Assembly: GCA_018466975.1 (NCBI GenBank) | Contig: CM031560.1 | Coordinates: forward strand, 2,170,001 to 2,234,000 | Direction of reading: 5' to 3' | Source: Sparassis latifolia | Taxonomy: Eukaryota; Basidiomycota; Agaricomycetes; Polyporales; Sparassidaceae | Length of the DNA: 64,000 bases | Part shown: positions 47,291 through 59,467 of the stretch, piece after piece | How the letters are laid out: each line of letters opens with the position of its first letter | Numbering within the stretch: position 1 is the first letter of the stretch | Position numbers and translations under genes: made by a program | Notes under the pieces: generated by a model | Told to the model about the DNA's origin: nothing | The model's database searches: none | The model's input: only the letters and a program-made list of their open reading frames with translations

Positions 47291-48361
47291 GTAGCCCACT
47301 GCCCTTCTCATATTTCTTGTGCACCAGGAATATCTCACAATTAATTCAATAGTTCGGTATATTAGCACGAAGAGATACTAGGTCGCCGCCATGACACGCG
47401 GTACACAACTATCAAATGGGAAGGTGACCTCTGTACTAGAGACGTCGAGAGATTGCATTCTCGCCCCACTCGAGCGAAAGTGCTCGCGTCGATCTTGTTG
47501 CCAAAGTAATGAGAAACATCGCAAAAGTGAGTGCCTTGCTTGATGCTCGGGCATACGCTGTGTGCATATGGTGACCCTCAGGCGATATGGCAGCTCTGGA
47601 AACAAGAGGGACGCACCCCATGAACTCATCGCAAGTTGACCTTCGGAATTTCTTCAAGCACGCAAGCATAGCATGCTACTGTGGACTCTTCCCACCGGTG
47701 CCGTCTCAACCTCGCCTTCCCCCGCCTGCAAGCGCGCACTGCAGCGAGATCTCCCCGGACAGACTGCACCGACTGAAGCCCTCTCCATCCGTGCCCGTCT
47801 CCCAGCGGTGCTCGCCACACTGGTCGTGCTCACAACTCCAGCTGTGCTCACCACTCCGGCCACACTCGCGATCCTGATCACGGTCGTCAATTGGGGTGCT
47901 CAAGTTGATGTGCACTCACGACCGTATGAGACATAGATCTCCTCTAAGATCGCGCTCTTGTTCGGAGTGATCATGCCCGGCGGTGCTCTGCGCATTCCAC
48001 TTGGATGTTGACTAGCTTGACCACCACCCGATGTCCGCACCTGGGTACTTGTGGTCCTCCGTGCACTGAGTTATCGTGTCTTCGGAGATGCGCCATTGGC
48101 CATCGGAGCGATAGAGGCCTTTGGGGGGCCATTGGTGCACCTGCACCTGTTGGCGAAGTCGTCCTCGCTTGGTCTGCACCGGTTATAAGTGTCCTTGCCG
48201 GGCTCTTGGTGGAAGGTGGAGAGAACACGAGAGTGAGGTCCTTGTCGTGAATTTTCTGCTTCATAACCATCAGGCTGGTCTTCAGATAACGCAGCAATAA
48301 CTAGTAGTACACATATGTCAGCGATACGTTCAGATAGTAGGATGACTACAAGGGTGGAAAC
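47291..48361. other. No supported gene
   Basis: Several overlapping frames on both strands without protein-like features. It may hold the 3' end of the plus-strand gene before it and decayed transposon sequence after it. Confidence 0.35.
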
Positions 48362-48650
48362 TTACTGTTCGGCATGGAAAGGACAGTACCAGAGACCCGG
48401 AATTAGATGGGCTGCACGATAAATACAATCCAATTGAATTACTGCGGTAGAGACTTGACGAGCTGTCGACATCCTAAGCATTGAAGGCAAACCGAGATCA
48501 AGCATGCTCTGCTTCTTATCCCTTCGTGTCCTGACCAGGCTCTCCTGCTTGACGGTCGGAGGGCCTTCCAGCGCACTCAACACGCCAGTCTCGAAACTGC
48601 TACCCGACGACCGGATCGCCTTCTTCTTCACTTTCTTCGCTTTCACTTTT
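48362..48650 (-). pseudogene. Remnant of a Plavaka transposase C-terminus
   Basis: The minus-strand frame contains 'TAVIQLDCIYRAAHLIPG' just before a donor-like GT. The intact transposase at 49350-53446 has the related 'TAVIRLDSILRAAHLIPV' near its C-terminus. The sequence upstream of this match is a Lys/Glu-rich simple region with no similarity, so only a fragment survives. Confidence 0.6.
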
Positions 48651-48719
48651 TTCTTCCTTTTCCTCCCCTCTCCTTTCTCCTTTCTCCTTTGCTTCTTTCT
48701 CCTTCTCTTTCGCCTTCGT
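48622..48719 (+). repeat. Polypyrimidine tract
   Basis: A nearly pure run of C and T of about 100 nt on the plus strand (Lys/Glu-coding purines on minus). Simple sequence that can form unusual DNA structure. Confidence 0.6.
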
Positions 48720-48759
48720 CTTGCTAGGCGCGGTCGCGCGAGCTGTTTCGGTAGTGTCC

Positions 48760-49311
48760 TTATTTGTATTGGTTAATTTCACCCAGCTTGCCATGTGCCA
48801 GGGACCGCATTGGCCGGATGGCGTAGAGCACAATGGAACCGCTTGCAGGCTCTGGCGCGAGAAGAACATTTGTGGTATGGAAGGGGTCTGATGGGATGGC
48901 GGAGAACATGGCTCCTGTCGTCAGCGGTGATGGAGCACGCGATAGGATCGACATCGGTGAAGGCTGTCGCAGCCATTCCTGACTCGCAGAACCAGACAGC
49001 ATGATGCCCGAGTCCAAGGAATTAAACCGCGCATGTGTGTTCAGGGATTTCACAGGCACTGGTGCTGTGCAAAGATCAGTAAGTAATTCAAGAGATGCAG
49101 AAAACAAAGAGCCTACTCTTGGAAGTTGAAACGGACTTGCGATTTCTGGTGTTTGCTCTCCTTGGTCTTTGCCTTCTGCTTCGAGTGCGGCGACGGGGAA
49201 TACTACGACATCTAGGCAGCGTGGGAACATGAGGGGCTGTAACGAGACCACATTCTTGGTGAGTTGTGGCTGTAATTCGTGAGCAGCTGAATTGCGAAGG
49301 AGACTCACCAT
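48760..49311 (-). CDS. Hypothetical protein next to the transposase
   Basis: An open frame of up to 183 residues just downstream of the transposase and in the same direction. It includes 'LTKNVVSLQPLMFPRCLDVV', 'LLTDLCTAPVPVKS', 'ASQEWLRQPSPMSILSRAPS' and 'VLYAIRPMRSLAHGKLGE'. The regular codon pattern and mixed composition suggest it is or was coding; the start is unclear because the first ATG overlaps a donor-like GTGAGT. I do not recognise the family. It could be an accessory protein of the element or host sequence trapped between two Plavaka copies. Confidence 0.4.
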   Translation of the reverse strand: MVSLLRNSAAHELQPQLTKNVVSLQPLMFPRCLDVVVFPVAALEAEGKDQGEQTPEIASPFQLPRVGSLFSASLELLTDLCTAPVPVKSLNTHARFNSLDSGIMLSGSASQEWLRQPSPMSILSRAPSPLTTGAMFSAIPSDPFHTTNVLLAPEPASGSIVLYAIRPMRSLAHGKLGEINQYK

Positions 49312-49349
49312 CGCTATACAGATCAGCAGATATCAACAGACAGGACCGA

Positions 49350-52300
49350 TCACATCCCGTTCAACAACTCGAAAGCATGGTGATCAGCGAATTTGTTGAC
49401 GTAGAATGCACGGAAGGCATCAAGGGAGTGATGCGCCAGTAAACCTTCCGGCACAGGCTTATACCCAAAGACCGGGATGAGGTGAGCCGCACGAAGGATA
49501 GAATCCAAGCGAATAACTGCTGTCAAAGGTGAGCCTTCTCGGAAAGCTGGCCTCACTATCCACATCCCAGTATCCTCATCCGGCTGATCTCCGATCGGTT
49601 CGAACCATCGAACCAATGCACACAAATAACGCTTCGTGTGGTACGAGAAAGAGAAAAATAGAAGAACACGAGCAACCAGAGGTATGCGCGAGTCCACCGT
49701 GCTAACAAATACGCAGTCAAACCGCGGTTCCTTCTTTCGCCAGTTGGGAGTAGCTCGAATATGTTCCCGACGCATCCCTCCGACTCCAGAGGGATCGCTT
49801 GGAGCATAAAATGTAGCTGCAGCTGAGTAGTGAACAAAGACTGTCTCGTTGAAGGGAGGACAGCTATCGAGGGAGATGTCAGATCCGGACTGAGCACTGC
49901 GAGGATACAGCTGGTCGTAAAGGAAACGGCGAACAAGAGTAGGAAGATCTGGTTGATTGATTTCGTCTGCAAGACCTGCAATTCTTTGCGAGTGTCTGCG
50001 CTCTGGTAGATACTGCATGTGAGCTCTCACCGAGGTTCCAACAGCAAAGTGACCTACGCTTGGTGATTGCCATCGTCACATATGCGCGTACAGTTGGCCC
50101 GGAAATTGGTGTTGCATCATCTATATCATTGTCAGGCTTTCGATACAATTTCGGTTCAGTCGCTTTTAGCGGATCCTCAAGTTGAGCATCTAGACCAAAT
50201 TATCAGTAGAACGGAAATGTAGGCTAACGATCTTAACCCACTAAGTGCCAAAAGAGAAGCAGCAAGAGATGGCATATTGAGCATCCCACGACTTGCAAAA
50301 TCCACCCTCGATGCAGCGATCTTGTCAAGAGCTTCGTTAGTCAGTAGCATTTGGCCGAGAGCCTCATTGCGACTTGACCGTCGCCAGGGTTCCTTCACCG
50401 CCTTGATGTGCTTGGCCTCAGTGATTGAAGAGCAAAGGCCATTGGGGGCAGCAAATTCCCAGATAAGAAACTTGTAATGGCGAAGTGAGTGTTGTCTTGG
50501 AAGGGAAAACCCACTGACACGAACACCTGCTGACTCGAAGACGGTCCGATATCGATGAAAGTGATCCAGTGCATCATCGAGATCCTTAAGGTCTTTCCCA
50601 GTAATGACGTTGTGTCGAGCAATATAACAGAATTCAAGGAAAGCACGTATAGCATGCACCATGTCTGCTGGGACATAACCAGCAATTGCGGGTAGATAAA
50701 CCTTGTATAGTTAATTGTATTGGAGTAAGAATGCGAACACTGAAAGCACGTACCTTCATAAGTGCCTTTGAATCATCTCCAGTCCACTGTTTAAATCCTC
50801 GGCCTTCGTGGAATCGCCGTAAACCGGAGAATGCTGGAACAGCGGCAATGCTACAGGGTGCACTCACAGTCAGCTATAGTATTCCGGTGGAGATAGTGCA
50901 CAAGTATAACATACCGGTTGTCAATGTCTGCCATTATCTCTTTTGCTCTCCGCTTCCCATGTGCAATTTGCAGGTATTGTTCAACCCAATCAACGAGGTG
51001 ATCTTTAAATGTTCCTTTGATCAACTGATGAAGAAGATCCGGTGAGAGTAATTCGTGGATGTCAGCGCGAGGAAAGTCATTCGTGAATGGCTGTCGAAAG
51101 TTGTCTCAATCAGTCTTAATAGTAATGGCAATAGAAAACAAGTGAAGGCGCGCAATAAACTCATCAAGTAAGAACACTGCGAGATTAGCGAGTACTTCGC
51201 ATATCTGGTAACGGTGCGGAGTTCCGGTGTATACGACTGCAAAGACCGTGCAATGCAGAGGAGACGCTGTACCATGACTGGTTGCATTGAGAGCGAAGAG
51301 GACATGTACTCCCAATACAGTCATGGGGGAGTTGCATACGAGAGGCCTGCCACGGATGGAGGGCAGCTCCGAGAGTTTGTGGAAAGGAGATGGGATAACG
51401 GTGCAAAGAAGGGTTCACACACATACCACTATATCACCGACAAGCCCGTACTCATCCCAGAGAACACCCAATTCTAAAGTTTCAACAAGCACTTCTGTAT
51501 GCTGAGATGACCGCCGCCCGCCACCTTCTCCATCAAGGTCTGTGTTCTTGGCAGTGCATCTATCAAAGCCATTAATAGGGCACAGTATCTTGTATATGCA
51601 TATGCGTATAACTTACTTTGGACACCAGCCTTGCACGATACATGCTAGGAGTGCCTGTTCAGGATAGTCTGCGATATACGGCCCAAGACCATATATCACA
51701 CGACGAAAATGACCATCAGCGCAGCGCGTAACTTCTGGTGTCGTCATTCCAGGCTTCAAGGTTTGCAGAATTCTGGCAAGTGATGAATGAAATAGTTGCC
51801 TACGAAACTTGCGGAACTTCACATCATCAGCATACTTTCGATCCGCTTGGAGTACGTTAGTGCCTAAATAATAATAATCAGAGATAAAGCTTACTTTTGG
51901 GAATTGCCAGGAAACCTATCAGAACAATGGCATTGCGATGCGCCCGACGAACATGATTATGGGTATTTCCAATCCCCATGTAAAGCGGATAATATTCATT
52001 CTGTCCCGTTGCAACTGAAACTGTCGTTTTGTCGCTACCAAGCACAATGGGAACAAATGCTGCTCCATGTGTATCAGGATCTTTAGAGATGATATCCTTA
52101 ATGCATGTCAGAGATGCTCAGTGCCAAACCGAAGGAAGTGGACTCACTGCTTGCCTCCATGCCCAGTCTCCCCCCATGAAATTCTTGAGGCGTCGTTCAC
52201 CACCAGCAAATTCACGTAATGGTCCATAATCCATCTCCCCTTCAAAATCCGGGTTCCCCAGCATATTCTGTGCGACCACATGTGGATCACGGAACCAGAC

Positions 52301-53446
52301 ATCGTACGTAGCATTCATCCATGGTGGAAATTCCTGCTGCGACACTGGAGGTTCTCCTTGATAGCTCATGCTGAACGACTGCCATTTGACATCTCCAAGC
52401 TTCGTAGAGTGTATTGTCTGGTACATATCCTTTGCACTAGCAAATGGAGGCTCATCGCCATGTCGCAAAAGGGTTGCCGCCCACAAATCAAGGAGCGTGT
52501 TGATGTTCGGCGCAGACATCTGCTCACGTGTGTAGAGAAATTCAGCGGTTTCAAATTCAACTTGATTCCGGTAAGGTGTCCAATCATCCGCTGCTGGAAT
52601 AGGACAGGGTGAAGGAGGAGTGCCCTTTGGCAGGTAGTTGCCATCCTCGTCACAAGGTGTTCCTGTCACTGAGATAAGTGAAGAGTCAATGACGATATGT
52701 TGCAATTCACCGTTAATGTATTCATGAAATTCTATATGGATCGGTCCACCTTCGGGGATGCTGTCATCGTCTGTAGAAAATGGGCTCGAACTTCGAGTTG
52801 GTGGCATCTCATACTCGTCTTCATCTGTATCCTCATCATCTTCACCTAGATCGGTGCTGCAATCATCGGCATTCAGACTGTCTTCATCATCGGCATTCAG
52901 ACTGTCTTCATCATCGGCATTCAGACTGTCTTCATCATCAGTATCATTGTCTTCATCCGCATCAACTGCTGCCAGTGCTGCATCATGAGTATATATCTCA
53001 ATACCCGGGTCGGCGCAAGCATTGACATCGGACCCCGGCTCCAAGTCACGACCAGTGCCATGTAACTCTGTACCGTCGGCATGCGATTCTACGTCCAACT
53101 CTTCAATCAAGTTGTTGGAATGCTGATCCTCAGATTTCTCTCGTCGGTCACGTAGCACAGCTAGATTTGGATCTACTCAATGTAAACGCAGATGTCAAAG
53201 CTCAAATCTGGCAATCTGGATAAAATAAACCTCATTTAACGCACCATTTTCCTTCACATGATTCAACGGGGCTGTAGATCGCCCAGAGGGACCAGCCTCT
53301 TGACTTTGAGTGTAAAATCTTTGCCTAATGCCTGGTCCGTGACTAGCACGAATATGTTTCTTACACCCAGATTTGCTTCGAAACCATCTGTTACAACCAT
53401 CAACTATGCATGGATACTGAAGGGGAATGTAGGACGGGCGCATCAT
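49350..53446 (-). CDS. Plavaka-type transposase (CACTA-like), apparently intact
   Basis: About ten exons, all open and in phase where I checked. The N-terminus has a C2H2-like zinc finger ('PCIVDGCNRWFRSKSGCKKH'). A long acidic region with three tandem copies of Asp-Asp-Glu-Asp-Ser-Leu-Asn-Ala follows, then the family core: 'WFRDPHVVAQNMLGNPDF', 'FMGGDWAWRQA', 'VLGSDKTTVSVATGQNEYYP', 'FRRQLFHSSLARILQTLKPG', 'GLGPYIADYPEQALLACIVQ', 'FTNDFPRADIHELLSPDLLH' and 'GLRRFHEGRGFKQWTGDDSK'. The C-terminal region ends in 'AFYVNKFADHHAFELLNGM'. The first donor is best placed so that 'KEN' joins 'DPNLAVLRDRREK'. One intron (about 51100-51437) is near 340 nt, far longer than its neighbours. Plavaka elements move by cut and paste in Agaricomycetes; terminal repeats were not found by eye. 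Confidence 0.88.
52870..52941 (-). repeat. Three tandem 24-nt units
   Basis: Units at 52870-52893, 52894-52917 and 52918-52941, nearly identical, encode the acidic octapeptide repeat in the transposase N-terminal region. Confidence 0.9.
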
Positions 53447-53693
53447 TGGTGAGGGGGGGGTTACCGCAGTTTTGGAGACTTAGCACTTTATCGCTCAAAC
53501 GGTCTTGTATACTGCATTAACTGTAGTCTTTGTTGTCAGTACTACACTTACGTTGAATACAATTACTAATGATTTGAAACAATATTGATGTGAATATATG
53601 AATCTGGTGTTCTCCGCCTTTAGACGCTGGCCAGCGTGGCAGTCGGAAAACCACTTACGCTAAGTGTCGCTCTCTCTTCCTGCATCGTGCACC
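53447..53693. promoter_or_regulatory. Shared divergent promoter, transposase/DUF6532 gene
   Basis: 247 nt between the start codons of two genes pointing apart. It begins with a nine-G run near 53452-53460. Both genes probably depend on this interval. Confidence 0.45.
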
Positions 53694-56315
53694 ATGTCTC
53701 AGCCGCGTATCACTCGTTCTTCTGCCACTTCCAAGCCAGCTGCAGGTGCAGATGGCCCTCAGCGACAAGCCAGGATACGTCACTCACCCACAGACTTGCA
53801 GGCCGAGAAGGAAGCAAGGGGAAGGGTGAAGGAGGAGGAAGCTGCTGCCAAGGCTGCCGCGAAGGCTGCAGCAAAGCAGGAGCAAGAAAAGGCCAGGGCT
53901 GCTGTGAAGCAAGAGATAGCTCTTGCAAAGGCTGCTGCAAAACAAGAGCAGGCGACGGCGAAAGCCGCCGCCAGGGCTGCCGCAAAGGAGGAGCAAGCCG
54001 CTGCCAGGGCTACTGCAAAGGAGGAGAAAGCTGCAGCAAAACTTGCTGTGAAGCAGAAGAGCCACGGTCGCATTGCACTTCTTGAGGACAAGATGGCTGT
54101 GGAGGATGCCCAGATTGAGGCGACACGTATCACAAAGGCCAAGAGGTCTCATCACAGTATGTATATGGCATACCTAGATATTTTGATGATTAAGCTAACA
54201 AGACTTGCAGCAACGTCAACTCGCACCATGGACAGTGAAAGCAAGACAGACGACCGAAACTCCATTTTAACGGACATCACCGAGTCGAGCGACAATGATC
54301 GACCCAAGAAGAAATCCAAAAAGAATGATTTCAGTACCCGGAATGCTATCAAAAATGTACGCCAGCATAAGGATAGACCTGCAGCAGTGGATGCATCCGA
54401 CAACGAACAGGAGAACACACCTGTCAACCGTCGCATGCCGGCGCCTGCTGGCGATACTGGGCCATCAGATAATGAGTTCGTTACGTTTCCACAGTGTGAA
54501 AATGTCATTAATGACTCACTGCTTTTCTTGGTCACAATTTCGATTACCTGACATGTATTCTCTATTCAAAACACCAGCGAGGATGCATCTCATGCCATCG
54601 GAGCCATCAAAAATTGGAAGGCCAATGTTTCTGGGTGGGGCGCTCAATCTAAGGGCTCAAATATCTCTCGTCGTTCAACCACAATAGGGTCCCGTGCCAA
54701 ACCGGCCCTTACCATGGTCGCCGCACCGAAGTATCTGAAAACGTCATCAGTCAACATTACCGTGGAGCGTGAGAAGGAAGAGCATGCAATAAACCCGGGT
54801 GGATTCTTCGATGACGATGATGAGGAGGTTGAGAGGTTTGCGGCATTGTCCAGCCCTATTAAAGGTGCTGGAACACGGATCAGAAACGAAGTAGGCTACA
54901 TGCTAAGGCTTTTTTGCGAACTTCACTTACATGGATGCTGCAGAACATCGTCAAGCTGGAGAACATGGATATTGAGTCAGACAATGCAGACACTCCGAAA
55001 CCAGTGAAAATGCGTACAACTCACACTGTAAGTGTGAATGTACCTTGTGCAAGAAGTTTATTCACCTTCGTACCAACAGGCTATGGTGAAGATTGAAGAC
55101 GCTGACTCGGGCATTAGTCGAGCGGCCAAAGTCTCTACGCAGTCAAAGACATCCTTTGAAGCTGAACCGATGGAACTTGATGGCGAAGAATTAGATCTTG
55201 AAATAAAAGATGAGCCTGGCGAGATGATACAGTTGGCAGCACCGGAGACTGATAGAGTGACCAAGACCTGGAAGAATTCCGATCTTCCTAGTGGTGCAAT
55301 GAGGGCTGACCGCTGGCACGGCAAGTTCATTCCGACATTCAAGCAGTACATCGGCAGCCTCGATGATCCCTGGATGCTCGATGATTCCGAGATTGTTGCC
55401 GTCCTTCAGTCCATTTGGGATGCAGTCTACAAGTCGGAGATCAAGCTTGTTGTGGATATTGATGGTCCTGTGTTCGCGTTGGTACGTCGCAGTCATATCT
55501 TTACACGTGACCTTACTCTTGACTCCTCTGGATGTCAAAGGCAATGCAGCGTCTGTATGAGTACCGCAGCGGCTTTGGAGCCTCTGCGTTGAACCACATT
55601 GAAACATTCTTCCGAACGAACAAGGCATATAAGAACTCACCGGATCAACGCAAGAAATTTGCGCGAGTCCTGCTTTCCAAACTCCGGTTCGCATATGAAG
55701 AAGCAGAAGGTGACAATCAGTCGGTAAGTGTGCCACACCGTGAAGATTTTGAGACTTATTGTTGTCTCCAGCAATTCAAGGGTCTCTTCCGATCGGTCTT
55801 CATTCTGAAAACTCTCGCGTGGCATTACATCTCCATGAATAATCATGCCATCCACGTTCCCGGGCTGTATGAAGATGGCGAAACTGTCGGGATCGTTGGT
55901 GCAGTGGCACTGGCCACTGCGGCAGTGAGTTTTTCCTATTACTGCCACTTGTCGTGGACTTCATCTGCTGAATTTGTTACCGTTGTTTAAACTATAGGTT
56001 GAAAGAGTTCTGACCCTTTGGAAGATGGGCAATGTCTTCTTAGAGAACGACAAACTAGTCATCCCGAAGAAACTCAATCCGCTTACGGGGAAGCTTTCGC
56101 ACAAGTCAACGCTCTTCAGTGATGCCAACTATGGCTCCAAGACACGTGAGTATGCTCGGTCGGCGTGCAAACTGACTGCAGCAAAAATGGCCAAAATCTC
56201 TGAAGCAGCGCGTGGATATGCAAGCCCAGACTCAGACGTGATTGTCATCTCAGATGATGATACATCCGATAACGATCGTGCAAATCTCGTAGATGCAGAG
56301 TCCGATGACGATTAG
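53694..56315 (+). CDS. DUF6532-type protein with Ala/Lys/Glu coiled coil
   Basis: Eight exons: 53694-54156, 54211-54493, 54578-54890, 54944-55027, 55080-55481, 55541-55723, 55772-55924 and 55998-56315, 732 residues. The N-terminal third is an Ala/Lys/Glu/Gln-rich helix with repeats such as 'EQEKARAAVKQE' and 'AKAAAKQEQATAKAAARAA', likely a long coiled coil. A charged linker follows with probable nuclear signals ('RPKKKSKKNDF'). The C-terminal domain resembles Agaricomycete DUF6532: 'FIPTFKQYIGSLDDPW', 'YEYRSGFGASALNHIETFF', 'RKKFARVLLSKLRFAYEE', 'GLFRSVFILKTLAWHYIS', 'HVPGLYEDGE', 'AVALATAAVERVLTLW'. The tail is acidic and includes 'DSDVIVISDDDTSDND', which resembles a SUMO-interacting motif. 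The gene diverges from the Plavaka transposase. The function of this family is unknown; the family call is from memory of its pattern. Confidence 0.75.
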
Positions 56316-56998
56316 GTATGTCTCGTTGGCTACACCCACGATTGCAGAAGATTTCAGCTATATTCGTAGGGTGTATCCACTGTTGAAAGTGCACAAATCT
56401 CATCGATCGGAGTGCGGAGTTGCCTGTCATATGGTCTTCATTCATAACTTTCAACATTTTTTGCCGCTTTTTATGCTCTACTCCACCAGCCGGTACGGAT
56501 ATTACACTGTTGTTCCCACCTCTCTACGTGTGCTGAGTTCTCTGGAAGTCATTATCTACTCGCTGCTGTTTCTGGCCTATACGTCATCTTATTCCACTTA
56601 CTCTAGTCTTACTTTGGCTTCACGTCTGCAGCTGGCTTTTAATGACATGCTTTATTCGTCTTAATGGTCTTAACAATGAGTGCAGTAAGGAGTATTCAGA
56701 GGCATCAGAGTATAAGGGTCAGATGGCGGCAGTGCAGTCAAGGTAGTAAGAAGCGTCTGAAGCCACTCGAGCGTCCGTGACAAGGAAGATTCAGGACGGC
56801 AAAGACAATTTCAGCAATATTAAGAGACGAGATCATCTTAATTAAGGAGCATCTCTCTTACTGCATTAGTGGCCTTATTTTCTTCTTACTTGCTTGGCCA
56901 AGACGATGAAGCCAACATAAGGAAGAGGTGAGAAATGCTGATGTAAGCCAAAATTGCCCGCGTTGTCACCGCCCGCGTCGTCGCCGTCCTCTGCAACC
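56316..56998. other. Intergenic, no gene seen
   Basis: AT-richer spacer between the DUF6532-type gene and TOM22, with only short frames. It could contain the outer edge of the mobile unit, but no terminal repeat was recognised. Confidence 0.4.
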
Positions 56999-57527
56999 AT
57001 GGTCAAAGTCGAAATCGTCGAAGAGCGCGACGCTCAGGAGTCCAACTCTCCCTACGCCTCCTCCTCCTCATCCCGCACATCATCCTCCGTCTCCCTCTCG
57101 TCCGTTGGCTCCGAAGTTGATGGCGAAGAGTCCTTCTACGAACGTATCGTCGCCCTCGCCGACATCGTACCCCCAACCACCCGGCATAAAATATCCACCC
57201 GTCTCTCGAAGGTGACAGGTGGTCTGAAAACAACCACGAAGGTGGTGGGGAACCTAATTTGGGTAGTTACGACAAGCGCATTGTTGGTGGGCTTGCCGCT
57301 CGCCCTCGTTCTGGAGGACGAGGCAAAGATTATCGCACAGGAGAAGGAAATGCTCGCGCAGCAGCAGGGTGCTCAGCAGGTACGCCTTCCGCACAAGCAT
57401 TGCCGACCGAGTACCTCCGTTTCTTCTGTTATGCTCATATATCATCCGCTAGATGATGGCACCTTCGATGTACCCTCCGCCAGGTCAAGGCCAGGCACCG
57501 AAGGGTGTCGTCCCACCCGGATTCTGA
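56999..57527 (+). CDS. TOM22: Tom22, mitochondrial import receptor subunit
   Basis: Two exons, 56999-57379 and 57453-57527, 151 residues. Tom22 is the central receptor of the outer-membrane TOM complex and organises Tom40 pores. Seen are an acidic N-terminal cytosolic domain ('VEIVEERDAQ', 'GSEVDGEESFYERI'), the conserved stretch before the membrane 'DIVPPTTRHKISTRLSK', and a single transmembrane segment 'LIWVVTTSALLVGLPLALVL'. A short Gln-rich tail ends 'PKGVVPPGF'. Length and topology fit fungal Tom22. The ATG at 56999 is preferred over upstream residues because the family starts with a Val/Glu-rich acidic stretch. Confidence 0.88.
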
Positions 57528-58034
57528 CCTGCTAGTGCTAGCAGTCACATGTATTATATATTACAGCCCCATTCATGCCTCTATAATCTCACCGCTCTGC
57601 ACCCAAAGGGCGCAGCGCACTCCGCGCCGGCTCGTAATGACGCTCATGTTCCCGAGCGTTTAGGGTTGCGCAGCACCAATATCGAAACACTGTTTTACTC
57701 GGGATGTCCAGATCCATTGAGATGCACCTACTGCGCCGGCTTTACTCAGGTAGGACGCAATTCAATATATGCCATTCGCCAAATTACTGTTATTGCGCTC
57801 CGGACCAAGTATTTGCTCCCTCCGGGCAATCCAACGCATATCGGAACCGAGCTCCACCACGAAGCTATGGCAGATCATACTAACTCACCGATAGGAAGCA
57901 AAAGGGCCGCCGCAAGCGTCAGCGCGAGCGAGTCATAAACTCAAACACAGGGTGACTCACAGTCGTGTCCCGAGAGGCAGGGAATACCACCGGGCGCGAA
58001 TAGTTCTCGCTATCGCATGAGTCAGTACACATGG
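57528..58034. other. Intergenic between converging genes
   Basis: 3' flanks of TOM22 and the NDUFA9-like gene. The open frame at 57549-57938 has no protein-like features and is probably chance. Confidence 0.45.
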
Positions 58035-59467
58035 CTACTTCGGAAGCAGAAACAGCACTAACGCAGAGCGAAAGCGGCGCAGGTAGGTGATGGCGCAGTC
58101 CTCGATCTCATCGGGGGTGATCCCGACTTTTTCCCAGTCGCCGGGAACGTCGACGTCGTCGATGTAGCGGCGCAGGACTTCGTCAGGTGAGATGATCGGC
58201 CACCACAGGCTCTGCGCGCTCCGAGAGAGTAAGAGGGCGACGACCTTGGGCAGCGGCAACGCGCGCGACGGCGGTTTGTACGTGACGGTCGAGACGAGAT
58301 TCAGCAGATACTCATACGTGAGCGTGGACGGACCGGGCAGGTTCAGCACACCAGTGAGAGACGGCATCGAGAGGATGTTTGTGAGCGCTTGTGCGACGTC
58401 CAACACCTAGGCACATCATTTCAGCGAGAGAACCGCAGAGTAAATGCGGTTCCGGAGCTTACGTGCACGGGGCGCATCTTCGTCTGCATATGGTTGAACT
58501 TCCACCACACGGGCCACACTGTGGCACTGATGAGAACATGGCAGAATTGGCGTCGAAGTAAATCGGGACATACCAGCCATATTATTGAGTAGCTTGTCCT
58601 CGTAGCCGAACATACTGGAAGGGCGGACAATCGTGGCGGTGGGGAACGCCTCCTTCACCAGGTCCTCGCCCAGTGCTTTCGACCGGTAGAACGCGGACTT
58701 TGACTCATGCGACGCATTAAGGTGCGAGACGTGGACGAAACGCGGGACACCGGCCTGCGCGGCAATGCTCGCGATGCTTTCCGCCCCTTTCGCATTGACG
58801 AGGTCGAAGCTGAAATTCCTGTACAGAGGGAGGGTTAATCGCACTACCCCAAACAGGCAAATACAGGCAATAGCAGACTTAGTCTCATAGTCTCTCCCGA
58901 CGAGGTTGTACACGATATCGGAATGTCGCAAGCACTCCTCAATCTGATCTGGTCTCCGGAGGTCCCATTCCTGCTCGCCAAAAACACTCAGGACAACCGC
59001 CCCATTGAAAGTGAAATAAATACGGACCATAGACACGATCTGGCCCAAATCTCCAGTCACCCTCAAGTGCCTCTTCTCGTCCTCGTCGCGGTAAGGAATG
59101 ACAACCTGCGTGCCCGCCTTGGCTGCAAACCCGACGCGCGTCGCCGTCACACCCTACACCCAGATGTAAACATAACCGCAAAACACGTACCAAGCTTCGC
59201 GACAAGGTACCGCCCCAGGAATCCCGTGCAGCCAAACACTGTAGCGATGTGCCCCGTTGTCGCGCTGCGCCCGGGTGGGCCCTGCGCGATGAAGGGCTTG
59301 TGCCCAGGTACGGTGACGAGATCATGTAGAGCGCGCTGAACCCATCGTAATTCGCCAACACAAATTGGTCAACTTACTCACCGAGGGAAGAAGGTGAAGC
59401 GGGGACGAACCTTTCGCTGCTGAGCGACGATACGCTGTATGCGCACGTAGTGCGAGGTGGCCAACAT
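58035..59467 (-). CDS. NDUFA9-like 39/40-kDa subunit of complex I
   Basis: Multi-exon, start ATG 59467, stop at 58035. This accessory subunit of NADH:ubiquinone oxidoreductase is an atypical short-chain dehydrogenase that holds a tightly bound NADPH. The N-terminus is a basic presequence ('[19 protein letters not shown]'), then '[17 protein letters not shown]' with the nucleotide-binding '[11 protein letters not shown]'. Further family motifs: '[18 protein letters not shown]', '[20 protein letters not shown]', '[20 protein letters not shown]' and '[11 protein letters not shown]', then '[19 protein letters not shown]' and a C-terminal helical part with '[20 protein letters not shown]'. Intron choices were made where they restore these motifs; the one after 'YLVAKL' uses the later of two acceptors. 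It diverges from the DUF2462 gene over 185 nt. Confidence 0.88.

Noticed and set aside
57549..57938. Plus-strand open frame of 129 codons after TOM22.
   Set aside because: No recognisable domain; lies in the convergent 3' region of two well-supported genes.
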